Assembly (NCBI RefSeq): GCF_910592395.1
Contig: NC_088309.1
Location: 8,372,501 to 8,436,500 of the forward strand
DNA length: 64,000 bases
From: Lineus longissimus
Lineage: Eukaryota > Nemertea > Pilidiophora > Heteronemertea > Lineidae
Direction of reading: 5' to 3'
How positions within the stretch are numbered: position 1 is the first letter of the stretch; each line of letters starts with the position of its first letter. The position numbers and the translations under genes are program-made. This document shows positions 28,001 through 43,000 of this stretch, in pieces. Under the pieces are notes generated by a model. That model did no database searches. It worked only from the letters and a program-made list of their open reading frames with translations, and was not told the origin of the DNA.

Positions 28001-31000
28001 CAGTTGTAATGAGTGACGGCATCACGATTTTATCACTGTATCCATCAATACCTGTTGCTGATATCTCTTCTCTTAGCGGAGGGCATTGGATACATGTATA
28101 TACCTCATTTTTGATACCTTGTGCCTTTCTGGAACCATTGATCAGAAAATTCTGAGAGATTTTTTGGTATGAAAATTCTTTGATATTGTTTTCGGTGAAA
28201 AGATGACCGCCAGCACAGCAGTGTTTTACTTTCTGCAACTGAGCAATCAGCTTTTATCAGTAGCATTGCCTTGAACTGGCCAATAAACATTCTTTGATGT
28301 AAAGGTAAAGAGAATATCATCTCAAGAGGCCTAGTATTAATAAGCTGTAAAATGTACACCCCTATTGCCTCATGATTAGGGAATGAGTTGGTGGTGGTTC
28401 TAAAAACTGCCTGCAAATCGAATCGAGTGCCTTCATCGTGGTTTCAATGGGTTAGTTACTGTTGCACATTGGGAACTGATAGAAATCCTGCAGCGAAAGC
28501 ACTTTGTTCATGATAGCATTTCAAGGTGGGTTCTCATAAAATGAGAAACTGAGGGCGATGGTAAAATCTGACCAGGTATTGCTACAAGTCGAAATGAGAT
28601 ATGAATGTTATTTAATGGGAGGCTGTAAGGGGATATTTGTCTTATTATACAGTTAGGAGCAGGGTGTTTATTTGCCAATGACTGACAAGAGCATATGAGA
28701 AAAATCTCATATTTAAAGCTTTATAAATACCATGGAGTTTGTGTACAGTATATGACCTTTATTTCATACTTTTACCTGTAAATAACATATTGTAATGATG
28801 TGGCTTTGTGAGAGATGGAATGCTCCTTTAGAACCATTTTCTATTGTTCTGTTCATAGAAGACTATTGCCCAGAGGAGAGCACTTAAAAAAGCTGCACAA
28901 ATGAGTAATTCATCACTGCGACCTGTGATTATAATTGCTGCTTTGTTCGACAAAAAGATATCTGGTCTGGGGGTTAAATCAGTGGTCACTCACTGGGTTT
29001 TGTCAGAGGCACCTTCAAACACCATTGTAAACGAGGTATGTTTGTTGCATGTGATCACGATCACAAGTACAGCGATTTAAATCACTTGTTTGCGGGGCGC
29101 TTCAGAATTGAAAAAGTCAGGAAAAAGCTTTTGATATCCTACTGCCTGGGTATGCTTCTGTAACCAACCAGTCATAACTGCTGCTGTCCAAGGGATGGAT
29201 GAAAATTTCCTTTTGATAACATGCCAGAATATTTGATAGCGCACTTACATGTAGCAACAACAAATAAGATGTCTGATCGAAAAATAACACTAGATTAACA
29301 ATTATGACGACTTTGACCAAAAGTGGCCCTTGATTCTATCCAGAGGAATAATCAATCAATATATATTATGCCATGATTTATAGACGAATATATATTGTCT
29401 TTCTTACCTGTAATGGTTGATGGAGGTACTTTTATAATGTTTCAATCAGTAATTATCTAATTGATATACACAAGTACTTAACACAGTCAAAACATCATCA
29501 TTCCTACTTATTGATGCAAACAGTTATGTAATAATCAAATACCGGTCAGCTCACATCAAGTGCATCCTAGTACCAATATTTTTCATGATGAATTTCATAA
29601 ATTCGTCTATACTAGGCAGATCCAAGGGGGAATCCTGGCATGGGACCCCCTAATGACAGAAATGTTCTAAGAACTGACCATTACAACTATCTGCAAAATG
29701 AAAAGTACTCCCCTTGTATACTTTGGCTAAGAAAATTTCAATCGAGACTGGGTGTCTTATTCCGATCAAGATGGTGATGTATCAATGCAGTAAACACAAT
29801 GAGGCTTGGCAGATCATCAGTGGACTTGTCTTTCCAAAAACCAATTAGTCTCCCAATTAATTACTATATCAATATTCATTTGATCTCATTATTTTAGTCC
29901 CAATCATTACATAACATGAGGCAATTAGGTTGTTTCCACAGAAAACTCGGTGAATAATTGATTTGTGTCGCTGCTTTTGTCCAGGGGTGAAGCCAGTACA
30001 TAAAAATCTCCATTCCATTGTCTGATTAAGTATTGTTTTAGACGAGGTCTAATCATTTCGTTGATTACAGAAGAAACAAACACATGCTTGAGTCTGATCA
30101 TTGAAAGTGAGTACATCTCTTTGCCAACATAGAAGGGGGTGCTGCTGCATTTGTGCCCCACATATACCTTTGTCTTCGACCTGTAAAAAATCAATGTCTC
30201 ATTTGGAAATATAGCAGAGCAGCCCCATGAATTAAACTAAAAGTAAGTAAATTAAACTAAAAGTAAGTAAATTAAACTAAAGGTAAGTAAATTAAACTAA
30301 AGGTAAGTAAATTAAACTAAAAGTAAGTAAATTAAACTAAAAGTAAATAAATTAAACTAAAAGTAAGTAAATTAAACTAAAAGTAAGTCAATTAAACTAA
30401 AAGTAAGTATATTAAACTAAAAGTAAGTCAATTAAACTAAAAGTAAGTATATTAAACTAAAAGTAAGTATATTAAACTAAAAGCAAACAAGTGATTATAA
30501 AAATATCTTTGTTTGCAAGTTTTTTAGCATGCAATTATTATCACCATCACATCAACTATAAATTGCAGGGCGCCTAATTGACCAGGATGAAGTGGTATTC
30601 ATCATTTCCTCAGGAAATAGCGTATATCATAATCTAAAGTAAAGTGAGTAAAGAAGTGGGAAGCTCGGTTGTGAACTCTTGCTGTTGAGGAAAGAGGATC
30701 CAGCAAATGTCTGCACTTAATTGAGAAAATCGGCCAACAATTGATACAGGCATAAAAACAGGAAACAGTTGACATGAACAACTTGATACCTGTCAAGGTA
30801 AATAGAAAGCCAGGATGATTTGGAATGAACATTTTATCATTTATCTCTGGTCAGAAAGGGAAATGTTTGTGATTTGTCAAGGGCCAATCAGACGTGGTCC
30901 CAAGGGGGAACCGCCCCTGTCTGAAACATCGGAAAATAGCACATAGCCAATACAACTTAAAGAGATTTCATGCAGAGAAAGGGCCAAATTGGTAAGATTT

Positions 31001-34000
31001 CTTTAGTTTTATTGTCTCCATGTTCCTGTTTTGATCCCAAATCCCATCAGAATGTTGCTGAAATTATCAGGCGAGTAACTGATGAAACCTGAAAAAGTGC
31101 ACCAAGAAATGTTGGCCCATTCTGAGTTCTGAAATCAATATGTCACCAAATGAAAATTGACAAACTTCAGAAGGAAATCAAATGATTTGACCTGAACTTG
31201 TATCACACAATCAATTAAACCTAGAATGATGGAAATAATTTTCAGCGAAGAAAACAGATCCACTTTCCTCTTCAGAGAATTAAGCAGGAAGTTACAATTT
31301 GTATCAATACACCTTTGAAAGTCCTCCATTAGTGTTTGTGATCCTAAAAAATTACCACTAAAAGTTTTTAAACGTCATGTTGGACTTATGAAAGGTATTT
31401 TAACCATTAATGAATGAGACATGAGTGAGATGTTCACATAAATTACAAACTTGTGATATATATAATGGATACATTTGAAGAAATTGCACCCAAACTTGAC
31501 ACAAAATGTCTACACTTGGCAAACTATGAGTAGTTATTTCAACCCAATGCTCGTCCTTATTGACAAGTGAAGGGGTAAAACGAGGAGATGTAACCTGTTA
31601 TACTTCTCATTATTTAACACCCCCAACACATTCAAGAGCCAATTAACCAGCACCTAATGGTAAATTCTTAATTGTGAACGTTTTGAGTGTCCCACAATGA
31701 TTGTGTATTATTCATGATATCATTTATTGGTGATGAGATAAGATAATTACATTGAAATTATTGTCATTCTGCATGGATTTGATGATTCAACAGTTCGATT
31801 TAAAACTTTTTTTCTTCTAAAAATTAAAAAGAACCTCAGTCTCATCTCAACAACTAATTCAGGGGAGCCTACCCAAGAGTTGCTCTATGGAGTGGTGAGA
31901 GTATTAGTGAAGTGCTTTGGTACAGACCATGGTCAGTGGAAAGCGCTATAAAATCATATTTTATCATTAACACAACCTAATCAACCACTATAATAAAGGG
32001 AACATAAACAACTTAAAGTGGCCATTATCCAAAAAGAAGTGTCATGGAGTAGTAACTCAGGGGGATGTCCAAAACAATTTTGCAGACAATAACCAACCAG
32101 GACATAACAATAGCCTTCCAGAACACAATATCACAGCAGCATTGCTGCCAACCATAATAATAGGACATGCCACTATTCTCTCATTCAGAATAATGATATC
32201 CCATGCTCTTACCCAAAAAATCACAAGAATTGATGTTCTTCCAAATCACCCAATCATAAATGGTCGTTAGGCAAAGGTGATGTTCTTTTGAGAAACTGGT
32301 ATCAGGTCATTTTAAGAGCACAATGGTGCATTTTGAAAAAAAAAAGGATAATTATTAGATCATTTTCTTGATACAGTGGTTATTTTTCAATGGTGAAACA
32401 ATTATTAAGTATTTGAAATGTTCTCTTTTTGTGCTCTGGCACCAAACAAATTATCATCAACAGCACAGCTGCTTTTTATTACACTATTAAAAATTGACAG
32501 TCGTAATTCCCTTTTGAAAATATTTCATATTCTTCTTTTTCTCTAATACCTCGTGTCTAGACTTGTGGCCACGCATTCAAGCAATCCATCATAATAGAGG
32601 TACCTTTTTCAACAAGGAGTGTTTTTGAATTATGATAGTCTTCTTTTCTGAGCCAATATTTTCATTGAAGCTATTAAAGGGAGACTATAGAAAGGTGGCA
32701 GGGGGCTGCTTTGGTTATATCCAGAATATCTTTCTTTTCTTATTAGCTTATAAAGCACTACTAAATAAGTCAAACCATTCAAGGCATGTGTTTTGTGAGA
32801 AAAGTTAGGCAACAGCCAATCATTACTTGCAACACCCATTGAAAGAGCCGAACTATCTTCTGGTAAATGCCACCTTTTGTCAGAATTTTGTATTTTTTAA
32901 GATACTGCAGTACTGGTTCCAAATTCGTGTTCTTAGTCTTTATTAATTCTTTGTGTGTAGGTATCTCACAAACAAAGGAAGAAACTTGCAAGGAGAACAC
33001 AAAGTGATCATTATTAACATGAGAAGTCAGCTGTCTGAACAGCTGAATTTCTCAATTATTGTTAGTAACATCATACTAATGGGATACCGAGTTGCTGGAG
33101 GATTGGGCCAGGATATCGCAGGTCTGTATCTAACCTCCATTGATCAAGGTAAGAGAGACCCTTAGAAAAACTCAACTGAAGATCATATTAAAAGCCACTA
33201 CCTGGGGTGTAAAAAGTTGAGGTGAACAAGTCACCTTGTCATTTGTTGCTCGGGCACCACAGTGGTAGGTTCTCATAGTGCATATGTCGTGCATTATGGT
33301 ACTACATTCTAGAGTTGAGGCCCAGTTTCTCAAACTGCAGTTTTGTAACATTTGTGCTACATGTATCTTAAAGACTCTAGTTATCTATAGAAAGTGGCAT
33401 CCCTTATCATTCCCACAGCATTCTTTTTAGCGGTCAAATCAAACAATATGGCTGAGAAGCCACACCATGAATGGTAACCAGGGTCTCAGGAGCAGAAAGT
33501 CCCTTTAATCGGAACAATACATCGTGCATATCAATTCTATAAAATTCAAATGAAAACAATCGAGTCAGACATTTGTGAAATCACGGCCAACTTTGGTTGA
33601 CATCCAGTCCCTGTGATTACCTTATTAGTATTCATTACTATTAACCAAGTATTCTCCTGGTAACCCCAGGGGATGAGAAGAAGAAATCGTAAGCCAATAG
33701 CTATAAGTTGATAGGACAACGATACCAATTGATATTAAACTGCTTACCTCGCTTCTGCATATAGGCAAAGAGGTCATCGAGAAACTCTTTCCTCTTGGGA
33801 TCATCTGTCAGTTCGTACAACTGTAAAACAAGAAGGCTATCTGTTATAAATATGGCTTTTGATGAATATTACATATCAAGCATGATATGTGATTGTTAGC
33901 GATGGTGCTAAGATACAGGGATGATGACACATGACCGGAGAGGGTCGTGATGCTATGAATACAAAGGAGAAAAGACAAGTGTTTGGAACCACTTCTATGT

Positions 34001-37000
34001 ATATTGTTCGGAAGGTTAAGTTATCAAACCTTTCAAGAGCATGGTACATTTCGCAAGATTTTGCCACATGTGGTAAGTATAAAAATTTCTTAAGCGTTTA
34101 TTTTTTGCGTTCTTTTGTTATTATTTTTCATTGTTTTATTCAGCTATGCAATTTGGAAAAGTTATTTTTTATCGAGTTTCACAAAACAAAAGTCATATTT
34201 CATGTTTTTTTAAAATCTAGTTCCCTTTGAAAAGCCATATTTAGCCTTTTTCGACCTATCAATCACCAATTATCTCACTTAACGAACAAGAATCCCTAAC
34301 GAGTATCTAAATAATGTATGTTATTTTAAGTATGATTTGTTTTAACTGACAAAGCATATTCAATTTTGAATCTATTGTATACTGAATAAATCTTTGTCCC
34401 TTAGCAATAGAAATATTTTCACAAAATAACCAATTTATTTCATAATGGATGTTCAAGGCAATCGATGAGATTTCTTTTTAGAATTAAAATGTCCAATGTT
34501 TCTTACTATCTTGCATTTTAAAGATGGGCGATCCATTGATACATTAGGCAACCCCCTACAATACATTTTCTCCCACTCAAGATCAATAATCTAAGACAAC
34601 AGGATTGATGATGAAATCCACAAGTGTCAAGAATGAAAACCTTTAGAACATAAATCAACACTTATCAATGGCTCTTCTTTCAAATCGACATTCATCTCAG
34701 AGGTAAGAAAACTTGTGTTGAATATCACCAGAGATGCCATATTTGTGTAGCATAAAAAGCACTGAAATAACTGGGATTCATTTGCGTACTCATTCAAAAT
34801 AACCAAACAATTATATGATGTCTGCATATAAAGTACAATCAAAATCACAAAAATACCCAAACAGGCAAATGTAAACTTGTTTCTTTTTAGAATGATTAAT
34901 ACAATACATGGAAAACAGACATCTGTTTGATATACAATAATAAAATGATGCAATCACATTAAATTATATATGTTGTGTCAACTCTGATCAAAAATAGAGA
35001 AATCTATTAAATGACATAGACCTGCAATACAATGCATTCCATCTTAATCAATGCATCTCTCTCTGATAGTGTCTATGTTCGAGGTGAGCAGCCCAGATTT
35101 TAAGGAAGCTATTTTAAGGAGGAGATGGGGAATTTACTGATAATTGACCGACTTCCGCTTGTAGGGCGATTTGTGATGACATGAGCGAACATCAGATCCA
35201 TCCAAATTCTCCAGTACATTCTAGTCTTTGAACTTTCTCAGACTATATTTTTTGAAAATGTTTAATTTCTGTCTTTATTGTTAGATAAAAGGTCTTTAAT
35301 TCCCATAACACGCATGTAAATTTAGGGATGGCAATCTTGATTGGCACTGTACTCAACAATTTGGTCCAAATGACCTCACTGAATTATTCAATAGGATCAC
35401 CTAGATACTACCAACAAGCACCCTGCAGTTTTTAACATGAATACTATTATCAATGCTTCATATTTAAAACCAGCTGACAATCGAAACAAAATTTCAAATG
35501 CCAGAGTGGGAAGAATTGACTTTGTTTCATAGGATTCTATAGTGGATCATAAAAGTGACAGTAGAGTAGTCAGAATTCCCCAGTGAAGTACCTTTATTGA
35601 AAATGCACTTGTGAAGTCCTTTCAAACTGAACTTGAATACATGTAATGTTACAGATTAGCCGAAATATGATTGCAGAAGGTTCACTTCCGAATTTTGATG
35701 CCGTTCATCATGCCTGAAATTTGCCCCATTGTTTTTAGATAAGTACAAAATTGATTCTCACTACAGACTTTTGATGAAAGTACCTGAATATTTTATCTTC
35801 ATTCGAAATTTTCAATTTAGTACTTGCAGCATAACCAGTACCAGTATGTCAGTATGTCATTATGCTAGTTCCCAATTGACAAGACTGACACAAATGCCGG
35901 CAGTGTGGGGATGCTTGCAAAAAGATAAACAATCATTGTAGCAGGAAGATGCTACTTCATAAAAGTGGAAGAGCTTCAGCGAGGAGATATTTTTATCGTC
36001 AAACAGTATTTTCAACTGCAGCTCACAGAGTCTATTATCTACACTAAGGCCTACACTATAAATTTATAGATAGTCGATAATGCTACAATATTGAAACCTT
36101 TGTGGTATCAACTCAGCATTCCATACAACGTAATGTGTCCTTATAAGAAATATGCCCAGAGTATGTTTGTTTTCAATTCAAAAATGCATGTCGAATTTTT
36201 GCTCAAACATTAAAACCGTTTAGGTGCCATGAGTGCTATAGTATTGAAATCAATTCATCCTCATACAGAGCTAGAGAGAGAATATAATCATTGCTCCCTT
36301 TTTAATCAATAGTTTCAGGTACAATCTATTAGGAAGAGGCAAAATCGTGAAACAAGCCAATAACACAAGAAATACTCATATTGCCGCATTACAATCTATC
36401 AAAGCAGATCCTCCCGTAGAAGCACTGGATCGTTCCTAAAATGCACTGACCTGTGTGTACAATCCAAATGCCTATGCTATGGGACGATGAAAAAAACAGG
36501 GCTGAGAAAAGGTTCCAGAAGAAAAGACCGTCTGATTTGCACTACAAAGGTGATAGATCAGGCACCTCAAACCATGTAACCATGCCCTCAAACATCAGCT
36601 ACTGAGTCCTTTTTATTTTGCAAGGTTTTCACATCTGAACGCATGAGAACACACCGGGACATAACAGACAGTCAGATATCAGGTTGAGATACCACTAGAT
36701 GAGAAAGAGGAACAAAAACCGCTGCAGGATTAAATAAAGCATTGTTCGCAACCGAGAAACATATTCTGTTGTGTTCATCAAAGATTTGCGATGCGATTCT
36801 CACCAGGTGAATACAGCATATATTACAGACAAAGGTAAGATGAGAGATAAAGTCACGGGCCAGAATTCGCAAAAGAATGTAAACCAGATAACAAACAAGT
36901 TCAATTTTATCTGCACCTGATTCACTGCACTTTGTTAAGTTAATCTAAACATCCAGAAAAATTATCCACTCATCAAAAACAAGCGAGAGAGAAGTTATTC

Positions 37001-40000
37001 CCTAAGTGATATGGCGGCAAGAGAATTAAGGGGAGTGGCTCTCCAAAAACTGTTTGGTAAAAATGCAATACTATGGCTGTCACATCTCAGGTCACTTTCT
37101 GAATAACTATTGGCCAGGTACATTTTGAATTAAAATGGCAATGGATAATGAACTAAGAAGGGATTCATAGACCACAGATTTTGTGATACTGGTAATGGAA
37201 CATGAACCAATGGAGGTTATGGATGACAGATAAGAGAGAATGAACCACTAAAAAGTAGGTCATAGATCACAGATTCTCCGCGATAAGGGTAATGGAGAAT
37301 GAAACACTAATAAGTAGGTCACAGAGCACAGATTCTCAGTGATAAAGGTAATGGATAACGAAAATCTAGTAGGTCATAGATTGCAGATTCTCAGTGATAA
37401 AGGCAATGGAGAATGAATCAACAAGGAGGTACAGTCTGTGATAGAGGAAACAAAGAAACAAGAAACTAGACTTTTGCCACATCCTCTAAAAGATAAATGA
37501 AGGAACAGTAGGACGGGCGACAATTCAATCCATCCATCCATCAATGTATCTGAAGCCAGTCATTAATTAGGCCTCTGAGGATGTTACATCTGAAGTGAAG
37601 AAGTTAAGAAAACACTATTGATGATAAAACATTGTTTGAAACTGCCTTTTGTCAAATGTTAGTGTCACTTTATAATGATTCAAAAGGATTTTTTCATTTT
37701 TTACAGGTAAGTCTGACTCCTATTAATTCAGAGGCATTCCACGATGAGTGACAATACCTGGTGCTTTCCTACCTCGCCTTCTATCTTGATTTGGGAAAGA
37801 AATAATGAGAACTAAATAAAAAAACTGAGTTGGGAAGATGTGTAACTAGGCAACAAGGATGATGTTCAAGAAAGCTTTTCAAATTTCTCTCAGTTCATCA
37901 GGTTTTAAGTGAAACCATGCCCGAGGTGTGACTTGAGATGTTTTTCTACAATATCACAACACCATGCCTCATCCAGTCGATCTTGTAAAACTGAATTGGA
38001 ACAAATACCAATTTCACCATCAACCAAGACTCCAGGCCCTTTTTGAACATATTCATATCATTGTGGAGGTGTGGAATTGAGGCACTGGAATGAGGTTTAC
38101 AGTGGTAACTAAATTGAAACAAGTACCACTAACGAGAAGTTCACCATCAACAAGGACTCCAGGTCAGATAAGACTACATCAGATCAAGGTGCTATTCTGA
38201 AACACTGGGAATAAGGTTTGCAATGGTAAATAAATTGGAACAAGTACACCAACCACGACTCCAGGTCAGATCGGACAACAATCTGATCATAATCAAGGTG
38301 CCAGGATAATGCATTAGGAACAAGGCTTGCAATGGTAAAAACGAGAGGTTTCCGCTTTGTTGAACAGAGGTCAGAAGGAGTCCAAATGATTCCAGCATTT
38401 CAATGGCAAGTTTTACACAAGGTTTCTTAATCCAACAGTGTTTATGCTGCGGCAGAAACATAGATACAGTTTCAAATAGAAAGCGGGCCCCCTGCACTTA
38501 AAACATATCAGGAGTCGGTTTCTCGTTTTCCAAATCAGCTGTTCACTAGATGTTGATTATAATGCGAAAGTGCAGGATTACTCTTCAGCTCCGTCTCCCT
38601 CCAACTGAGTACAATTAAGGCAGAAACGATTTCAAGCGATGTATATTCCGCTGCCAAGGTGGGGGTTAGGATACGGACTAATTCCTCATTAGTACTGGCA
38701 TGAAAAGTCAAGAGGTCATCTACATGGTGGGGTTTTGTCGGTTCAGTTTGTTTGGAAATGATTCTGGTGTTTCCTGCTGATTTCATGATGATGGGACAGG
38801 AAAGAACAAAGGACATCTGAACTTCAGATAGTTGAAAGTGAAGAATAAAATGATTTCAGTTGGGGCTAACCCCCTTAATCTGCTTACCTTTCCAAAATAC
38901 ATGTAAATGTTTTTACGCACACTGACGGAACAGACTGCTAGACTAAGAGGGTTAATTGCTTGAGGCCACTGAGCACTTCGCCAAAAACCTGAATAAGTTA
39001 GATAACTAGTCGTCCTGCACCCAGGTCATCAATTTTGCTTGATCAAGCACCAGACCAAGGATGGACAAGTAAAACATATTTATTTTCCTCCCCCACAAAC
39101 TCAGTACAAGCATCAACATCTGATTGATTAATGCATTGATTTTCCCATTACTAAAGTCATCCACATGCATATAAACATTTATGCAAATAATCCATTACAT
39201 AATGTTACCCCGTTATATTTTCTGATGAAACCATTAATCGATGGATCTAATTTATTAGTCAATCAAAAACATTCCAATGAGACCGCATCATGTCAGATGG
39301 CTGCAGGCGGGATGATTTCATTGATCGACCAATCCTGTAGACTGGGGAAAGATCCGGCGTGGTTGCTGAATCACTCAAAGGGAAATTAGAAGAAATCGTG
39401 ACCGCCATTGTCTCATATTTGGGAAAATATTTTCTGCATCATGTATTGGATAGTTTACAGATGTACTTCCTGTGATAGAAACACATTAAACAACATGGTT
39501 GTGGTTGCGGGGTGTTGCCGAAATATTTTCATGCTTGTATTTTGAAAAAGTTTTCATACACACCTATTCAACGACATGAGGATAAATCACTTAAAATATG
39601 ATGTGGAACCTGTAGCGAAAGACAAAGCGTCTGAAATAGCGGTTAGAAAACTGGGCCATCAAGACAGCGCTAATTTCAATTTAACTGACAAATGAAAGAA
39701 AAACAACCAAATTCTAATTCTAAAGAAGAAAAAAAGAATCAGAACTCAATTTCTCATTCTGTCTCATTTTGATGAAAAACGATCCAAATGACCTAAAAAG
39801 CCTACTGTGATCCAGGTGTTTTTAATTTCTCCTGCAGCAGCCACCAACGTTCAGCTTCCTTTGGTGCAACAATAAAATAATGCAGAACAGTGTGATTCAA
39901 AAATAATTGGAAGCTATAAAAATGTAATTATGAGCCACAGCCGAACTCACCCGTCTGGTCTGTCATGCAATTGACCCATAGCAACTGATATCAGATAGAA

Positions 40001-43000
40001 ATGTGCCAAGCAAATGTTCTGATCACTTTGAAGAGGAAATCAGATGTCTTCTCAAACTTAATTACCCTTTGGGGCATCGTGATGGAAGGAGTGTTTTTCT
40101 GGGTGATATGCCATATAGTCTTCCCTTCAAGATTAAAGCAAGAGATCATTATAACACCAACAGAATTAGACTACCTAAAACGGTTACGGCAGATAATGGC
40201 GAAACTATCAACAAAATTAGACTAGGCCTACCTCATCTTTTGAAGTGTGAAATTCCATCATGGCCAACGGCAACGCCGGAGACAGATAAATAAATGGTCA
40301 GTTACAACCAATAATGGGAACCCACTGTTAGCTCATATTGAATTTAATTCTCTGAGGAAATCAAATATTAAGCCCAGATGATGATTCAGACAAAGGAAGA
40401 TTGGTCAGTGTGAAGACAGCTGAATCGGTAGCCAATTTAGCTAATGAACTATAGTGCAGGAACAAGGTAACTTTCATGGTTAACTTTAGTAGGTACAGAA
40501 TTTACATGGTGGTTTCTGTTGATTTTAGTTCTTATTCGATTCACTCTGAGAATCGAATGAGTATTCAATCTAGAATAGCTTGAACAATGATGGAGTTCGT
40601 TTTGAACCAGTTATGGTCAGAAGCTAAACCCCTGACACAGATCAAAGTCAGTGACATAATTGCCGCCTGATGGAGTGTATCAATGAAGGGAGGTTACTCC
40701 TGAACAGTAGAGTATGCTAAACATTGGACAAGATAATCTGGCAGTTTACAACCATCATGGACAATGTCATACCATGAAGATAGGAATAAAACCTTGTTGT
40801 TTATAAGACATGTAACTTCTGAATAGTACAGTATCATTACATGCATGTTATTGAACATCTGAGAAGATGATTATGGCAGTTTACAACCATGATGACTGGA
40901 CAACATCAAACGATGGAGATTGAAATAAAACCATGTTGTTTATAAGAACCAGCCCTAATGGCATCCTGTCTGATGATTGCAGCCAACAACTGGTTTTGAT
41001 TCCCACATGTTCACTCCGTTGATTAATGAGTATTAACCGTGCAGAAAAGCCTGCCAGCACTTCTCAAGTGGCGCATAACTCACAAACCTAGGATGCTCTC
41101 AAAGCTAAAATCAAAATGAAAACAACTAAAATACAGCATCACAGATTATTAATATGTAAATCGTAAAATATTTGTGCCTATTTGCAAAAGTTTCCGACAT
41201 TTACTTATCTCGCCAAATTTTATCAACAAAACCTGGTGACAAATTAAAAAATTTAACACTGGCAGACAGGATATCAATATCATATTGCCATGCCAAGCAA
41301 AGTTCATGCAAGGCAGCAAAAACCTTCTGGAAAATAGCAAGGAATAATATTTTGGTGGACACTCTAACTTCAAATTTTATACCAAATTCATGCAGCTCAT
41401 GCATAAAACAATCTTTGGTTTCATCCTTGCTAAATGTATTAAAGATTGTATGCTTATATCCAGCTGCCAGGTTTTTAAAAAAAATAATTATCTTTGAATC
41501 TAACATTTGAGGTTAAAACATTTAACTGAATCATCAAACGAACCCTTCGAGGCACATGCAAGATCAGTAGTAGGAAGTTTCAACAGCTTTAGATGGGCTA
41601 GGTTTACTGCTAAAGTGTAAAGTGCCGAGCAAACAAGAGATTTTATTGCAGCAATGTGCGACTGGGATGCTTGATTGCTTGTTTTCAGGCAAATTTCATC
41701 ATGTGCATGGCTTTGAGACTGTTGCAGATCACAATGAATCACAGCGCCTGCTATGACCAATGCAAATGAGATATTCTCTTCGCATCCGATAATCATCGCA
41801 GGTTGCTGCAACAAAAATCTCACCTGGCGGAGTGCCTAAAGGAAGGAAAATGCAAGATCGAGAAGTGTTTACATACCGATTTGTGACAATCAACGGTTTT
41901 ATCTCGGGCGTGACGATCTATTTGTGCTTGTGACTAAATAATGAAAAACAACAAAAATAACCACTACTAAAAAGCGATAATACAAAGACCAGCAACAAAA
42001 GAGACAGTGAATGTGACTTCAAATGTGCGGTAGAAAAAGAAATTTACTAAACAAATAAAATTACTTCAATTTATCTATAAAATCAATAAATATCTAACAG
42101 TTTAAGAAACCAGAAATTCTTAACAAAATAGAGTCTACTTTTAAAAGTACAGTTGACATGGTTGACCTCAGTGATTCAGGGTAATATCAGTATTTGTCAA
42201 TTGAGGTTGAATTTGTCAGGAATTGAGCTTTGTATCTCATATGGGCAGTTTCCTATTTCTAATATTGGCTGCACATTAATCCACCACCTCGACCACCAGG
42301 GCAGGTTCTCATCCCCATCCTAACCCCACCATCATCATGTTCCTTCAACTCTGACTCAAATAAGAGATAAAGAATGCCAACTAGTGAAAAAAACACCTCG
42401 GGGTAATCCCTAGATTTCACATTTTAAAATACTATCTGATTTTCCTAGGTGGCCAGATTTCATGAAATAACAAACATTCTCCCAACATTTCCATGACAGA
42501 TTTCCTATCTAAGTTTCTATTTCATTGAATAAAGGGCAGGTGAAACTTAAAGGTACAGTGCCTCTGAATAAGGTTTCATTACACAGTGGCCAACAAATGG
42601 TGATCTCTGTCCCTGTCATACATATAGAAATTAGTTTATAGAATGAATTACAAGCAGGCCAAGCCAAAGGTTTTGAGATGGGGTTCCCTTAGATAGATAG
42701 CAGCACTTGGGCCCAACGAAAGAAAAGAATTGTATGCTTCTCAACATCTTTTGATCATTGCGGAATGAATAGATATTGGAAAGAAGTTAGACAGCAAAGT
42801 GAGCATTTTGGTTTAATTTAAGGTAAAGCATGATGTGTGAATATCACGGATGAAAGTTCCATCTAACTTTCCAGATCATGTTTATCAACAAGGACTGATC
42901 GCAGATACCATCGGGCATAACATAGCTCAGGAGTCTAACATTTCTAAACTGGCTGATTTTGAAAAAAGATGCGCTATTATCTATTTTCACAGACATTTCT

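Larger units (their letters stand above)
8980..33747 (-). other. ARID3 intron 3 (24.8 kb), splits the ARID domain
   Basis: This very long AT-rich intron separates exon 3 from exon 4 inside the ARID coding sequence. No nested gene was recognised. It holds a TTAA-flanked MITE (12320-12523), a 20-bp satellite (30231-30490), a 17-base G-run (22135-22151) and candidate regulatory blocks (16140-16660, 21480-21740). One unassigned open frame (17841-18188) is listed separately. Other open frames are short and look random. Confidence 0.85.

Noticed and set aside
40001-40293. Overlapping plus frames of 74 and 96 codons in ARID3 intron 2
   Set aside because: No domain, no supporting splice sites and AT-rich random composition.
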